A stretch of DNA of 64,000 nucleotides from Flavicella sediminum. Its GTDB lineage: Bacteria; Bacteroidota; Bacteroidia; Flavobacteriales; Flavobacteriaceae. The notes beneath the pieces were generated by a model, which was given only the letters and a program-made list of their open reading frames with translations, had not been told where the DNA came from and did no database searches. Made by a program: the position numbers and the translations under genes. The stretch lies in assembly GCF_006381105.1 (NCBI RefSeq), contig NZ_VDET01000008.1:186001-250000 (forward strand). The letters run 5' to 3'. The stretch's first letter is position 1, and every line of letters begins with the position of its first letter. Positions 1-9,416 of the stretch are shown piece by piece.

Positions 1-2915
1 ACCAAGTAATGCCTTTGTTGCCTGATTTAGTTCAGCGAGAAGGGGTTATTATTACTCCTGTACAGCCAAGTATGTTGATGTATATAAATCTTTCAAGTGA
101 AGATAAAAATAACGATGAAAAATTTCTATACAACTACGCGTATACCAAAGTTATCCCTGAAATTCAACGTATCAACGGAATTGCAAGTGCAAAAATATTG
201 GGAAGTAGAAAATATGCCATGCGTGTTTGGTTAAAGCCTGATAGAATGCGCGCTTATAATATTTCTGCGGAAGAGATTTTAGAAGCCATGGAGGATCAGA
301 GTATTTTAGCAAGACCTGGTAGATTGGGTAGGAGTTCGGGTATGACTTCTCAAGCATTAGAATATGTTTTGACTTATCAGAATAGGTATGACAAACCAGA
401 GCAATACAAAAAAATTATTATTCGGGCCAACGAAGAGGGAGAGTTGATTACTTTGGCAGATATTGCAGATGTGAAATTGGGAAGTGAGTTTTTCGATATC
501 TATTCTAATTTAGATGGAAAACCTTCGGCTTCCATTGTTTTAAAGCAGACTTTTGGAAGTAATGGTAGTGATGTTATTAAAGCTGTAAAAGAAAAGTTAG
601 CAGAGTTAGAAGTTGATTTACCTCCCAATGTAGATTTTCAAATTAGTTATGATGTATCCAACTTTTTAGATGCTTCTATAGAGCAAGTTTTACATACACT
701 TAGAGATGCATTCATTCTAGTAGCTCTGGTCGTGTTCTTGTTTTTAGGAGATTGGAGATCAACGCTAATTCCTATTATTGCGGTACCGGTATCTTTGATA
801 GGATCCTTTTTTGTAATGCAGTTATTTGGTTTGTCAATTAACCTGATCACCCTTTTTGCATTGGTGTTGGCTATTGGTATTGTGGTAGATAATGCTATTG
901 TAGTGGTAGAGGCAGTTCATGTTAAAATGGAAGAAGAGCACTTGTCTCCTTATAAAGCCTCTTCAGAAGTATTAGGTGAAATTGGTGGAGCCATTATTGC
1001 TATCACCTTAGTGATGGTTTCAGTATTTATTCCCATTTCATTTATGACAGGTCCGGTAGGAGTTTTCTACAGACAATTTTCTATTACTATGGCAGGTTCA
1101 ATTGTAATTTCTGCAATTGTAGCCTTAACCTTGACGCCTGTATTGTGTGCAATGCTGCTTAAAAATAATCATGGAAAAACGAAAAAATCACCAATAGATA
1201 AATTTATCATTTGGTTTAATAAGGGGTTTGAAAGGTTGACAGGTAGTTATGTCAAAATTTTAAATAAAATTGTTGCTAGACGTGTCGTAACTTTTGGTAT
1301 GTTAATCGCATTTTGTGTGGGTATTTATATCACAAATGAAGCCTTACCCGCAGGGTTTATTCCAAATGAAGACCAAGGAATGATTTATGCGATTATTCAA
1401 ACGCCCCCTGGAGCTACTTTAGAGCGTACCAATGAAGTTGCAAAAAAACTACAAGTCATTTGTGAAGAAACGGAAGGCGTTGAGTCGGTATCTTCTTTAG
1501 CGGGTTATGAAATTATGACCGAAGGACGTGGGTCTAATGCGGGTACTTGTTTGATTAGTTTGAAGCCGTGGTCTGAACGTCATCATTCGGTTCATGAGAT
1601 TATGGAAGAATTGGAAGAGGAAACCAAGGATTTAGGAGCTGTTATTGAATATTTTGAGCCACCGGCTGTTCCTGGTTTTGGTTCGTCAGGTGGGTTTTCA
1701 ATGCGTTTGTTAGATAAAACGAACTCTACAGATTACCATCACTTTGAGAAAATAAATAATGAGTTTATGGAAGCCTTGTCTAAACGTAAAGAAATTACAG
1801 GTTTGTTTACTTTTTTCTCAGCAAACTATCCTCAATATGAGCTAAAGATCAACAATAAGATTGCCATGCAAAAAGGGGTTACTATTGGCAATGCGATGGA
1901 AAACCTGAACATTTTAATTGGTAGTACCTATGAGCAAGGATTTATTCGTTTTGGTCGATTCTTTAAAGTGTATACACAAGCTGCTCCAGAATACAGAAAA
2001 TTACCTTCTGATTTAGGAAAGCTATTTGTGAAAAATGAGGAAGGAGAAATGGTGCCTTATTCTGCTTTTATGTCTATTGAAAAGAAATTAGGTCCGAATG
2101 AGATTACTAGATACAATCTTTACAATTCCGCATCCATAAGAGGACTACCTGCTCCTGGTTTTACAAGTGGTGATGCTATTAAAGCCATCAAAGAAGTTGC
2201 CGCGAAAGAATTACCTAAAGGCTATGATATTGCTTGGGAAGGATTGTCATATGATGAAGCTAATAGAGGGAATGAATCGTTATACATTTTTATAATCGTT
2301 TTGATATTTGTGTATTTCGTTTTAGCGGCACAATATGAAAGTTTTTTATTGCCTTTTGTGGTTATTCTATCACTTCCAGTGGGAGTTTTAGGTTCGTTTA
2401 TATTTTTAGAATCTATGGGATTGGCAAATGATGTATATGCACAAATTGGTGTCATAATGCTTGTAGGTTTGTTGGGTAAAAATGCCGTATTAATTGTGGA
2501 GTTTGCTGTTCAAAAAAGAAGACAGGGAGCAACAATACTCGAGGCAGCTATCGAAGGGGCAAGAGCAAGATTTAGACCTATATTAATGACTTCGTTTGCG
2601 TTTATTGCGGGGTTAATACCTTTAGTTTTTGCGAGTGGTGCAGGCGCAATTGGAAATAGAACTATTGGTGGTTCTTCTTTAGGAGGTATGCTTATTGGAA
2701 CCATTTTCGGAGTTTTAATTATTCCAGGCCTCTATTATGTTTTCGCAAAAATTGCAGATGGTAATGTTCTTATTAAAGATGAATCATACGAACCTCTTTC
2801 AGAAGAATTTATTCGCAAAAATGAGGTGGAAGATAGAAGTGAAATAAATACGGTTCAAATTAGCAAATTAAAAAAACTGTTAGCGAAACTCAGTAAAAAA
2901 AATAAAGATGAATAA
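1..2915 (+). CDS. RND multidrug efflux pump, inner-membrane subunit (AcrB/MexB type), 5' truncated
   Basis: Proton-driven inner-membrane pump of the HAE-1 RND family. It would form a tripartite export system with a periplasmic adaptor (not in the window) and the outer-membrane factor that follows. The frame is open to the left edge. By comparison with AcrB (about 1050 residues), roughly the first 100 residues are missing. Visible are the porter domain, a cluster of membrane segments around bases 690-1150, the second periplasmic half, and a second membrane cluster from about 2270 to 2750. The TM4 motif reads VDNAIVVVE (bases 885-911), so the second Asp of AcrB's Asp407-Asp408 pair is Asn. The TM10 Lys (GKNAVLIVEF, Lys at 2478-2480) is kept. 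The last 8 bases overlap the next gene, so the two are co-transcribed. The family is certain; the substrate is unknown. Confidence 0.95.
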   Translation, partial: QVMPLLPDLVQREGVIITPVQPSMLMYINLSSEDKNNDEKFLYNYAYTKVIPEIQRINGIASAKILGSRKYAMRVWLKPDRMRAYNISAEEILEAMEDQSILARPGRLGRSSGMTSQALEYVLTYQNRYDKPEQYKKIIIRANEEGELITLADIADVKLGSEFFDIYSNLDGKPSASIVLKQTFGSNGSDVIKAVKEKLAELEVDLPPNVDFQISYDVSNFLDASIEQVLHTLRDAFILVALVVFLFLGDWRSTLIPIIAVPVSLIGSFFVMQLFGLSINLITLFALVLAIGIVVDNAIVVVEAVHVKMEEEHLSPYKASSEVLGEIGGAIIAITLVMVSVFIPISFMTGPVGVFYRQFSITMAGSIVISAIVALTLTPVLCAMLLKNNHGKTKKSPIDKFIIWFNKGFERLTGSYVKILNKIVARRVVTFGMLIAFCVGIYITNEALPAGFIPNEDQGMIYAIIQTPPGATLERTNEVAKKLQVICEETEGVESVSSLAGYEIMTEGRGSNAGTCLISLKPWSERHHSVHEIMEELEEETKDLGAVIEYFEPPAVPGFGSSGGFSMRLLDKTNSTDYHHFEKINNEFMEALSKRKEITGLFTFFSANYPQYELKINNKIAMQKGVTIGNAMENLNILIGSTYEQGFIRFGRFFKVYTQAAPEYRKLPSDLGKLFVKNEEGEMVPYSAFMSIEKKLGPNEITRYNLYNSASIRGLPAPGFTSGDAIKAIKEVAAKELPKGYDIAWEGLSYDEANRGNESLYIFIIVLIFVYFVLAAQYESFLLPFVVILSLPVGVLGSFIFLESMGLANDVYAQIGVIMLVGLLGKNAVLIVEFAVQKRRQGATILEAAIEGARARFRPILMTSFAFIAGLIPLVFASGAGAIGNRTIGGSSLGGMLIGTIFGVLIIPGLYYVFAKIADGNVLIKDESYEPLSEEFIRKNEVEDRSEINTVQISKLKKLLAKLSKKNKDE

Positions 2916-4344
2916 TATAGATATAAGAAAAATCTGTTTAGTGGGTGTTGTTGCATTGCTAATGCTGAATTCCTGTGTTCCGACAAAAACGATAAGAAAA
3001 GCAAATACAGTTGTTCCAACGCGCTATGATAATCAGCGTATAGATTCTGTGAATACAGTCATGATGAGCTGGAAAGATTATTTTTCAGACGAAAAGCTTA
3101 TTGCACTCATAGATTCCGCATTGGTTAAAAATCAGGAATTAAATATTATGAGCCAGCAACTAAATATTGCTAAAAATGAAATTCAGGCTAAAAAAGGAGA
3201 ATATTTGCCTTTTGTAAATGTATATACTGGTGCTGATGTGGATAAAGTAGGAGCGTATACTAGAAATGGTGCTGTTGAAAAAAATCTGAATGTGTATGAA
3301 AATGAAGCTTTTCCAGAACCATTAGCGAATTACACTCTAGGACTATCTGCTTCCTGGGAACTTGATATTTGGAAAAAATTGAGAAATGGTAAAAAAGCAG
3401 CCGTTTTAGATTATTTAGGAACCGTTGAAGGGAAGAATTTTATGATTACTAATTTAGTATCAGAAATTGCAAATACCTATTATGAACTGATTGCTTTGGA
3501 TAACCAATTATTGATGATTGAGCAGAATTTAAAAATTCAAATAAAAGCTCAAAAAATGGTGCATCTTCAAAAAGAGTATGCTAGAGTAACTCAGTTAGCG
3601 GTTCGTAGATTTGATGCTGAGGTATTGAAAAATCAAAGTAATATCTACGAAGTCCGACAAAAAATTGTGGAGGCTGAAAATAAAATAAACTTTTTATTAG
3701 GTAGGTATCCACAGCATGTTCAACGAGATTCTGACAATTTTATAGAGAAGGTTATTGATCCTGTGGCCGCTGGAATACCTTCTCAATTATTAGCCAACCG
3801 TACGGATATCAGGCAAGCTGAGCTAGAGCTGGCTATGTTAAAGTTGAATACGAAAATTGCAAAAGCAAATTTTTATCCTTCAATAGGGCTTAAAGCAGGT
3901 GTTGGTTTGGAAGTTTTTAAACCAAAATATCTTTTAAATGTTCCAGAGTCGCTTTTGTATTCTTTAGGAGGAGATATCGCAGGACCACTTATTAATAGAA
4001 GAGCTATAAAAGCGGACTATTTCAGTGCAAATAATAGACAGTTACAAGCGGTGTTTGACTATGAGAAAACTATTTTGAATGCATTTATTGAAGTTACGAA
4101 TGAACTTTCAAATATTGAAAATCTAAGAAGAAATTACGATTTGAAAGCGAAACAGGTTGCGGCTTTGACAGAGTCTATTGATCTTTCAATGCGATTGTTT
4201 AGGTCAGCAAGAGCAGAGTATACTGAGGTTTTGTTAACGCAAAGAGAAGCCCTTGATTCTAAAATAGAAATTATTGAAACTAAAAAAGAACAACTTTTGG
4301 CAAATGTGAAAGTTTACAAAGCTTTGGGAGGTGGTTGGAAATAA
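2908..4344 (+). CDS. TolC/OprM-like outer-membrane efflux lipoprotein (NodT family)
   Basis: Outer-membrane channel of a tripartite RND exporter, 478 aa, close to the family's usual length. The N-terminus is a lipoprotein signal: a hydrophobic stretch and then a lipobox ending in LMLNSC, so Cys22 should be lipidated. Two repeats rich in predicted coiled coil follow, as expected for the TolC fold; the region around residues 290-330 (RTDIRQAELELA) is the usual conserved start of the second OEP repeat. The start codon lies inside the end of the pump gene (8-base overlap), and a strong terminator follows. Function comes from family and position; the cargo is not known. Confidence 0.93.
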   Translation: MNNIDIRKICLVGVVALLMLNSCVPTKTIRKANTVVPTRYDNQRIDSVNTVMMSWKDYFSDEKLIALIDSALVKNQELNIMSQQLNIAKNEIQAKKGEYLPFVNVYTGADVDKVGAYTRNGAVEKNLNVYENEAFPEPLANYTLGLSASWELDIWKKLRNGKKAAVLDYLGTVEGKNFMITNLVSEIANTYYELIALDNQLLMIEQNLKIQIKAQKMVHLQKEYARVTQLAVRRFDAEVLKNQSNIYEVRQKIVEAENKINFLLGRYPQHVQRDSDNFIEKVIDPVAAGIPSQLLANRTDIRQAELELAMLKLNTKIAKANFYPSIGLKAGVGLEVFKPKYLLNVPESLLYSLGGDIAGPLINRRAIKADYFSANNRQLQAVFDYEKTILNAFIEVTNELSNIENLRRNYDLKAKQVAALTESIDLSMRLFRSARAEYTEVLLTQREALDSKIEIIETKKEQLLANVKVYKALGGGWK

Positions 4345-4365
4345 TTACGGATCAAATATTGATAA

Positions 4366-4405
4366 AAAAGCCGCACTGTAGTCTATACATTGCGGCTTTT
4401 GTTTT
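4366..4405. terminator. Rho-independent terminator, probably bidirectional
   Basis: A 10-bp perfect stem (AAAAGCCGCA at 4366-4375 with TGCGGCTTTT at 4391-4400) encloses a 15-base loop and is followed by a T-run. It lies between the convergent efflux operon and trkH. The A-run on its left side would also give a U-tract for transcripts arriving on the minus strand. Confidence 0.85.
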
Positions 4406-4424
4406 TTTTAAATTGTATGTTTTA

Positions 4425-5930
4425 TTAGTTTTTTCGCCAAAAGAAAGGTGTAAAAAGGATCAATACCGTAAACAGTTCTAAACGACCAATTAACATTAAA
4501 AAGGAACAAAATAATTTAGCAGGATCTGTTAAGTTTGCATAATTATTTACCGGTCCCAATGTACCCAAAGCAGGCCCTACGTTTCCTAGTGATGATGCTG
4601 CGGCACTAATAGCCGAAAGAAAATCGAGTCCCATAAAACTTAATATGATGGAACTTCCAATAAAAATGAGCATGTAAATAACAAAGAAGGACAAGATGTT
4701 AAAAACAATAATTCTGGAAACGCCTCTGCCATCGTATCTTACAGGGATAATTGCATTGGGATGCAGTTGTTTTTTGAATTCTAGGATACTGTTTTTAATC
4801 ATAATAATATGGCGTACGATTTTAACGCCTCCACTAGTTGATCCGGCAGAACCTCCTACAAGAAATAATGAAAAAATTAACATGGTGGCTAATGAATTCC
4901 ACATGGTGTAATCTGCAGATATAAAACCTGTCGTTGTAATAACTGAAATTACTTGAAAACTTGCATGTCTAAAAGCACTTTCTAAAGAGCCCCAAGGCAT
5001 TGGGTGTTGCACCGTAGTTTGTAAATTTGGATCTTGAAAAAACTGAATGATAAGCGTAATGACTATGGTAAATGTTAGTACGCCAAAAAAGTAGTATTTA
5101 AACTCTTCGTTTTGGAACATTTTTTTCACTTTCCCTTTTAAGGCAAAATACGTCAGTATAAAATTGGTACCAGCAATAAACATAAATACAATAATGATGT
5201 ATTGTATCATTGGCATATGGTTCCAGTAAGCCATACTTGCATTTTTGGTAGAAAAACCTCCCGTACTTAGTGTTGCCATGGCATGATTGATAGCATCAAA
5301 CCAAGTCATACCCGCAATTTTTAATAGAAAAAATTCAGTTATGGTAAGCGAAAAATAAATCAACCACAAACGTTTTGCGGTTTGTGTAATTCTAGGGTGC
5401 ATTTTATCTGCTGAAGGTCCTGGTGCTTCTGCCATAAACAATTGCATACCACCAATACCTAATAAAGGTAAAATAGCAATGGTTAAAACAATAATTCCCA
5501 TTCCTCCAATCCAGTGCGTCGCACTTCGCCAAAATAAAATTCCGTTAGGAAGAGCCTCTATATCATTGACAACGGAAGCTCCTGTAGTAGAATAACCTGA
5601 AATGGTTTCAAAAACGGCATCTACAAAGCTAGGAATCGTTCCGGTAAAAAGATAAGGCAAGGCACCGGTTAAAGTAAGTACAAACCAACCTAAAGTTACA
5701 ATGATATATCCTTCTCTTTTTTTTAAGATTTTGGGGGCATTTCTGTTGAAAAACCACATCAGAAAACCTGTAAGAATGGTGACACCACCTGCTGTTAATA
5801 TACCTGTGGCTGCTTCTTCCTGATGATAAAGACTAAAGGGAGCCGATAACAACATAAAAACTCCGTTCAAAATAGCCGTAAGTCCTAAAAAACTAACGAC
5901 AATTTTGAGATTTAAATTACCTGTATTCAT
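4425..5930 (-). CDS. trkH: Trk potassium uptake system membrane subunit TrkH
   Basis: Potassium-translocating subunit of the Trk/Ktr superfamily, 501 aa, polytopic. The four pore-loop signatures of the family can be read in order: SGYSTTGASV, ATLSTGGFSTKN, VITTTGFISADY and SSLGNVGPALG, each with the glycine that lines the selectivity filter. The start lies 2 bases after the end of trkA, so the two form an operon in the order trkA-trkH on the minus strand. TrkH works with the cytosolic NAD-binding gating subunit TrkA. Nothing unusual is seen in the protein. Confidence 0.95.
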   Translation of the reverse strand: MNTGNLNLKIVVSFLGLTAILNGVFMLLSAPFSLYHQEEAATGILTAGGVTILTGFLMWFFNRNAPKILKKREGYIIVTLGWFVLTLTGALPYLFTGTIPSFVDAVFETISGYSTTGASVVNDIEALPNGILFWRSATHWIGGMGIIVLTIAILPLLGIGGMQLFMAEAPGPSADKMHPRITQTAKRLWLIYFSLTITEFFLLKIAGMTWFDAINHAMATLSTGGFSTKNASMAYWNHMPMIQYIIIVFMFIAGTNFILTYFALKGKVKKMFQNEEFKYYFFGVLTFTIVITLIIQFFQDPNLQTTVQHPMPWGSLESAFRHASFQVISVITTTGFISADYTMWNSLATMLIFSLFLVGGSAGSTSGGVKIVRHIIMIKNSILEFKKQLHPNAIIPVRYDGRGVSRIIVFNILSFFVIYMLIFIGSSIILSFMGLDFLSAISAAASSLGNVGPALGTLGPVNNYANLTDPAKLFCSFLMLIGRLELFTVLILFTPFFWRKN

Positions 5931-5932
5931 GA

Positions 5933-7282
5933 TTAGTTGTTAAAAAGCTTTTCTACATCTCCAATCGCTTCAGGAAGACAAAATATAATAACACGATCTC
6001 CTTTTTCAATTTGAAAATTTCCAAAGGTCATCATGGCTTCTCCTTTCCTAACAACCCCTCCAATAACGGCTTTTTTAGTCAAGTTAATATCTTTGATTTG
6101 GCCTTTTGTGACTTTGCTATTTCTTCGAACAAAAAATTCTAAGACTTCTGCATCAACATTGTGTAAATTGGCAAGTGCTAAAACTTTTCCTTTTCTAACA
6201 TGTCTAAAAATGGCACTTGCAGCCAATAGTTTTTTGTTGATCAAGGTGTCAATTCCGATGGTTTGAGAAATATTGATATAATCCATGTTTTCTACCAAGG
6301 CAATTGTTTTCTTTACACCTTTTGATTTGGCAACCAAACAAGACATGATATTGGTTTCTGAATTACCGGTAACAGCAACAAAGGCATCCATATTAGCCAA
6401 AGACTCCTCTTCTAATAGCTCAACATTTCTACCGTCACCTTGTACAATTAAGGCATCGCATAAACTGTCGGCCAACTCAAAAGCTCGGTCTCTATTTCGC
6501 TCAATTAATTTGACATTAAATTCGTTAGAGCATAATGATTTTGCGGCTTTTTGACCAATTTTACTTCCACCAAGAATCATTACTTCCTTGATTCCAATTT
6601 TTTCTTTCCCGATGAGTTTGTAAATTTTATCTACAGAATCGGCAGTGACAGAAAAATAAACCTGATCGTGATGTTTGAACAAGGTGTTTCCTCTAGGAAT
6701 GATAGTTTCTACGGTGTTTTCTCTTTTTAGGGAAATGGTTGTAAAGTTGATGTCATAAAATTCTTCTTTGGCTTCTTGAACGGTTTTATTAACCAAAGGA
6801 GATTTTGAAGACAAACGAGCTCCTAAAATATTAATCAATCCGTTTTCAAATTCTATTTTGTCGTTAAATACGGATTCTTTCAGTAAAACTTCTATTTCTT
6901 GTGCAGCTAAATATTCTGGTGAAATCATATAATCGATTCCAACTTCTGCAAAATTTATTTCATCAGTAGTTAAAAATTCTGTGTTAGAAATTCTAGCAAT
7001 GGTTTTTTTAACGCCTAATTTTTTACTCAAAGCAGCTACGGTTAGGTTGGTGTTTTGAGATTCGGTTACGGCTAATAATAAATCTGCATATTGAATACCA
7101 ACATCTTTTAAGGTTTTAATAGAAGTGGCGTCGCCTTTTAAAGTAATTACGTCAAGATGTTCGTCGATGTATTTTAATTTTTTAGCATCGGAATCAATGA
7201 CATAAGTGTCTTGTGATTCGTTGGATAGTAATTTAGCTAAGTGGAAACCTACATCTCCAGCACCAGCAATGACAATTTTCAT
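5933..7282 (-). CDS. trkA: Trk system potassium uptake protein TrkA
   Basis: Cytosolic regulatory subunit that gates TrkH in response to nucleotides. The 449 aa hold the usual tandem of two RCK units. A Rossmann fold starts at residue 1 with IAGAGDVGFHLA and is followed by a TrkA_C domain. A second Rossmann-like unit begins near residue 233 (MILGGSKIGQKAAKSL) and is followed by a second C domain. This double architecture is typical of TrkA rather than the single-RCK KtrA. It is the first gene of the trkA-trkH operon and is divergent from radC; the 104-bp gap between them carries a promoter-like dyad. Confidence 0.95.
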   Translation of the reverse strand: MKIVIAGAGDVGFHLAKLLSNESQDTYVIDSDAKKLKYIDEHLDVITLKGDATSIKTLKDVGIQYADLLLAVTESQNTNLTVAALSKKLGVKKTIARISNTEFLTTDEINFAEVGIDYMISPEYLAAQEIEVLLKESVFNDKIEFENGLINILGARLSSKSPLVNKTVQEAKEEFYDINFTTISLKRENTVETIIPRGNTLFKHHDQVYFSVTADSVDKIYKLIGKEKIGIKEVMILGGSKIGQKAAKSLCSNEFNVKLIERNRDRAFELADSLCDALIVQGDGRNVELLEEESLANMDAFVAVTGNSETNIMSCLVAKSKGVKKTIALVENMDYINISQTIGIDTLINKKLLAASAIFRHVRKGKVLALANLHNVDAEVLEFFVRRNSKVTKGQIKDINLTKKAVIGGVVRKGEAMMTFGNFQIEKGDRVIIFCLPEAIGDVEKLFNN

Positions 7283-7346
7283 TTTTTATGGTTTAACCGT
7301 AAAGTTGCTTCGTAGATTGTCTGAAAAGCAACAAATTATAATTCAA

Positions 7347-7369
7347 CAAAGATATTACTCTTATCTTTG
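7347..7369. promoter_or_regulatory. Divergent -7 boxes of trkA and radC arranged as a dyad
   Basis: TATCTTTG at 7362-7369 matches the Bacteroidota -7 box TAnnTTTG on the plus strand, 17 bases before radC. Its exact reverse complement CAAAGATA at 7347-7354 provides the same box on the minus strand for trkA. The arms are 7 bases apart. Clear -33 TTG elements are not seen at the ideal distance, so promoter activity is inferred. Confidence 0.45.
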
Positions 7370-7386
7370 ATAGAAAAATTAACGCT

Positions 7387-8085
7387 ATGATTAATGAAAA
7401 GAAATCGTTCACGATAAAGGATTGGGCTGCGTCAGATCGGCCTCGAGAAAAATTAATTTCTAAAGGGATTCAGAGTCTTACAGATGCTGAGCTTGTTGCT
7501 GTTTTAATAGGTTCAGGAAACCGGAAAGTGAGTGCTGTTGAGCTGGCTAAAATAATACTGTCGGCTTGCGATCATAATTTGCGCAACCTATCACAACTTT
7601 CGCTTGAGCAATTGTTGGTTTTTGATGGCGTAGGAGAAGCTAAAGCCAGTGCAATTATTACGGCTTTAGAATTGGGTCGAAGATGCTTTTCGGAACAAAA
7701 TTTAAGCAGTGACAAAATTACAAGTAGTAAGGATGTGTTCGGCATTATGTGTTCAGAAATAGGATCCTTGCAACATGAAGAGTTTTGGGTATTGTATTTA
7801 AATAATTCTAATAAAATTTTGCAGAAGCAGCAAATAAGCAAAGGAGGGCTTACGGGTACTGTTGTAGATGTACGGTTGGTTTTAAAAAAAGCTTTGAATT
7901 TGTTGGCTACCGGAATTATTTTATGTCACAACCACCCTTCAGGAAATTTAACACCAAGTACGGCTGATAAACAGATAACCAATAAACTAAAAGCCGCAGG
8001 AGAAACCATGGATATAAAAGTTTTGGATCATCTCATAATCACTGAAAAAATGTATTTTAGCTTTGCAGATGAAAATTTACTGTGA
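7387..8085 (+). CDS. radC: RadC/YeeS-family JAB-domain protein (UPF0758)
   Basis: 232 aa, the normal length for the family. The N-terminal half has a helix-hairpin-helix-like motif near residue 80 (LLVFDGVGEAKASAI). The C-terminal half is a JAB/MPN+ metalloprotease-like domain with the full metal-binding motif HNHPSGNLTPSTAD and an upstream conserved Glu (HEEFWVLYLN). The historical link to DNA repair is weak: in Escherichia coli the radC102 mutation was later traced to recG, so the biochemical role is open. It is divergent from trkA and lies 21 bases before the next membrane-protein gene. Confidence 0.93.
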   Translation: MINEKKSFTIKDWAASDRPREKLISKGIQSLTDAELVAVLIGSGNRKVSAVELAKIILSACDHNLRNLSQLSLEQLLVFDGVGEAKASAIITALELGRRCFSEQNLSSDKITSSKDVFGIMCSEIGSLQHEEFWVLYLNNSNKILQKQQISKGGLTGTVVDVRLVLKKALNLLATGIILCHNHPSGNLTPSTADKQITNKLKAAGETMDIKVLDHLIITEKMYFSFADENLL

Positions 8086-8106
8086 TTAAATTTTAAGAGG
8101 TACTGA

Positions 8107-9411
8107 ATGAAAAATGTAGTGTGGAGTTTGTATAACGAAAAACCCTTGTGGCTTCTTTTCCTAATAGGAGTTTTTGTGCGATTGTTCTTGTTTTTGTTTT
8201 TAGGATTTACCGCAGCGCATTATAACGATTCTGAGAATTATATAGCATTGGCAGAGCGTTTGCTTCAGCTAGACTTAGCTGGCTATCAATTTGAACGGAC
8301 TCCTGGCTATTCCATATTGCTTATTTTGTCAGGCATTAATTTTAGCATAGTAATTCTGCTGCAATCCTTGTTAGGGATAGCTTCCATGTTGCTTTCTTAT
8401 GTGTTGTTTATGAGTCGATTAGAAAAGAAAACTGCTTTTTTAATCTCCTTGTCGTTAAGTTTTATTGCGAATTATATTTTTTATGAACGTGCCATCTTAA
8501 CCGAAACGTTGACCTTGTTTTTGTTACTTCTTATCGTTTATTTGTATGCTAAGAGTTTTATAAAATACAAATATACAATCGGGTTTTTATGTGCTTTTTT
8601 GATGCTGACTAGAACTCATTTTTTGTTTTTAGCTCCTTTAATTTTTTCACTTGTAGCAATCTCAGGTTTTAAAAAGGGAATGCGCTTTCATGTATTTAAT
8701 TTTATACCTGTTGTTTTGCCAAGTCTACTTTGCTTTGTTGTTTGGAGTGGCATGAATAAGTATGAAAATGGAAAATTTGCTTTGACACCTTATATGGGAA
8801 TTAATTTGGCACAATCTACGGTTCGTTTTTTTGATAAATATGAAGGAGAACAGCAGCTCATTAAAGAAATTTATGTTTCACAAATAAATCAGACAAAATT
8901 AGAAGATCCCAACAAAATAAAAAATGCTATTTGGTTTGCTTATGAAGAGCTGTTGCAAGAAACTGGTTTGACACTGCTTGAACTGTCAAATGTTTTAGGA
9001 GACATGTCGAAGCAATTAATTTCAGAAAATGTGGATTTGTATTTGTACCAAGTATGTATTTCTTTCAAAGATTTTTGGTTGAATGATTTGTATTGGATGA
9101 GAGATGATCTTGGAAAAGCAGAAAGATTTGTTTTTAATAATTGGAGGCGTACAGCAAGAGTTTTACAGCAAGCTTTGAATGGAATATTTATACTTGCAAC
9201 TGTGTATTATGTGTTTTTATTCTTGTTTAAAAACAGTCAGTCCGATAAAGTCATAAGCCTTATTGTAATAATGGTTATGTTTGCAGCTATCAGTCAGGCT
9301 TTTATTATTTATGGCGATAATTCTCGTTTTTGTTTTCCATTTTACCCGTTAATCGCTTTTGTTTCCGTATATTTTATACAGGATTTGGTCAAAAAAAACA
9401 GCACAATTTAA
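8107..9411 (+). CDS. Polytopic membrane protein, glycosyltransferase 39-like
   Basis: 434 aa with about ten hydrophobic segments. An early extracytoplasmic loop carries acidic residues (HYNDSENYIALAERL) and is followed by FERTPGYSILL. This resembles GT-C/ArnT/PMT-type enzymes, which use lipid-linked sugar donors and an acidic residue in the first loop. It ends 5 bases before the deacetylase-like gene, so the two are probably co-transcribed. Assignment to GT-C is by topology and loop motif only; it could be another membrane protein of cell-envelope assembly. Confidence 0.7.
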   Translation: MKNVVWSLYNEKPLWLLFLIGVFVRLFLFLFLGFTAAHYNDSENYIALAERLLQLDLAGYQFERTPGYSILLILSGINFSIVILLQSLLGIASMLLSYVLFMSRLEKKTAFLISLSLSFIANYIFYERAILTETLTLFLLLLIVYLYAKSFIKYKYTIGFLCAFLMLTRTHFLFLAPLIFSLVAISGFKKGMRFHVFNFIPVVLPSLLCFVVWSGMNKYENGKFALTPYMGINLAQSTVRFFDKYEGEQQLIKEIYVSQINQTKLEDPNKIKNAIWFAYEELLQETGLTLLELSNVLGDMSKQLISENVDLYLYQVCISFKDFWLNDLYWMRDDLGKAERFVFNNWRRTARVLQQALNGIFILATVYYVFLFLFKNSQSDKVISLIVIMVMFAAISQAFIIYGDNSRFCFPFYPLIAFVSVYFIQDLVKKNSTI

Positions 9412-9416
9412 GGACT

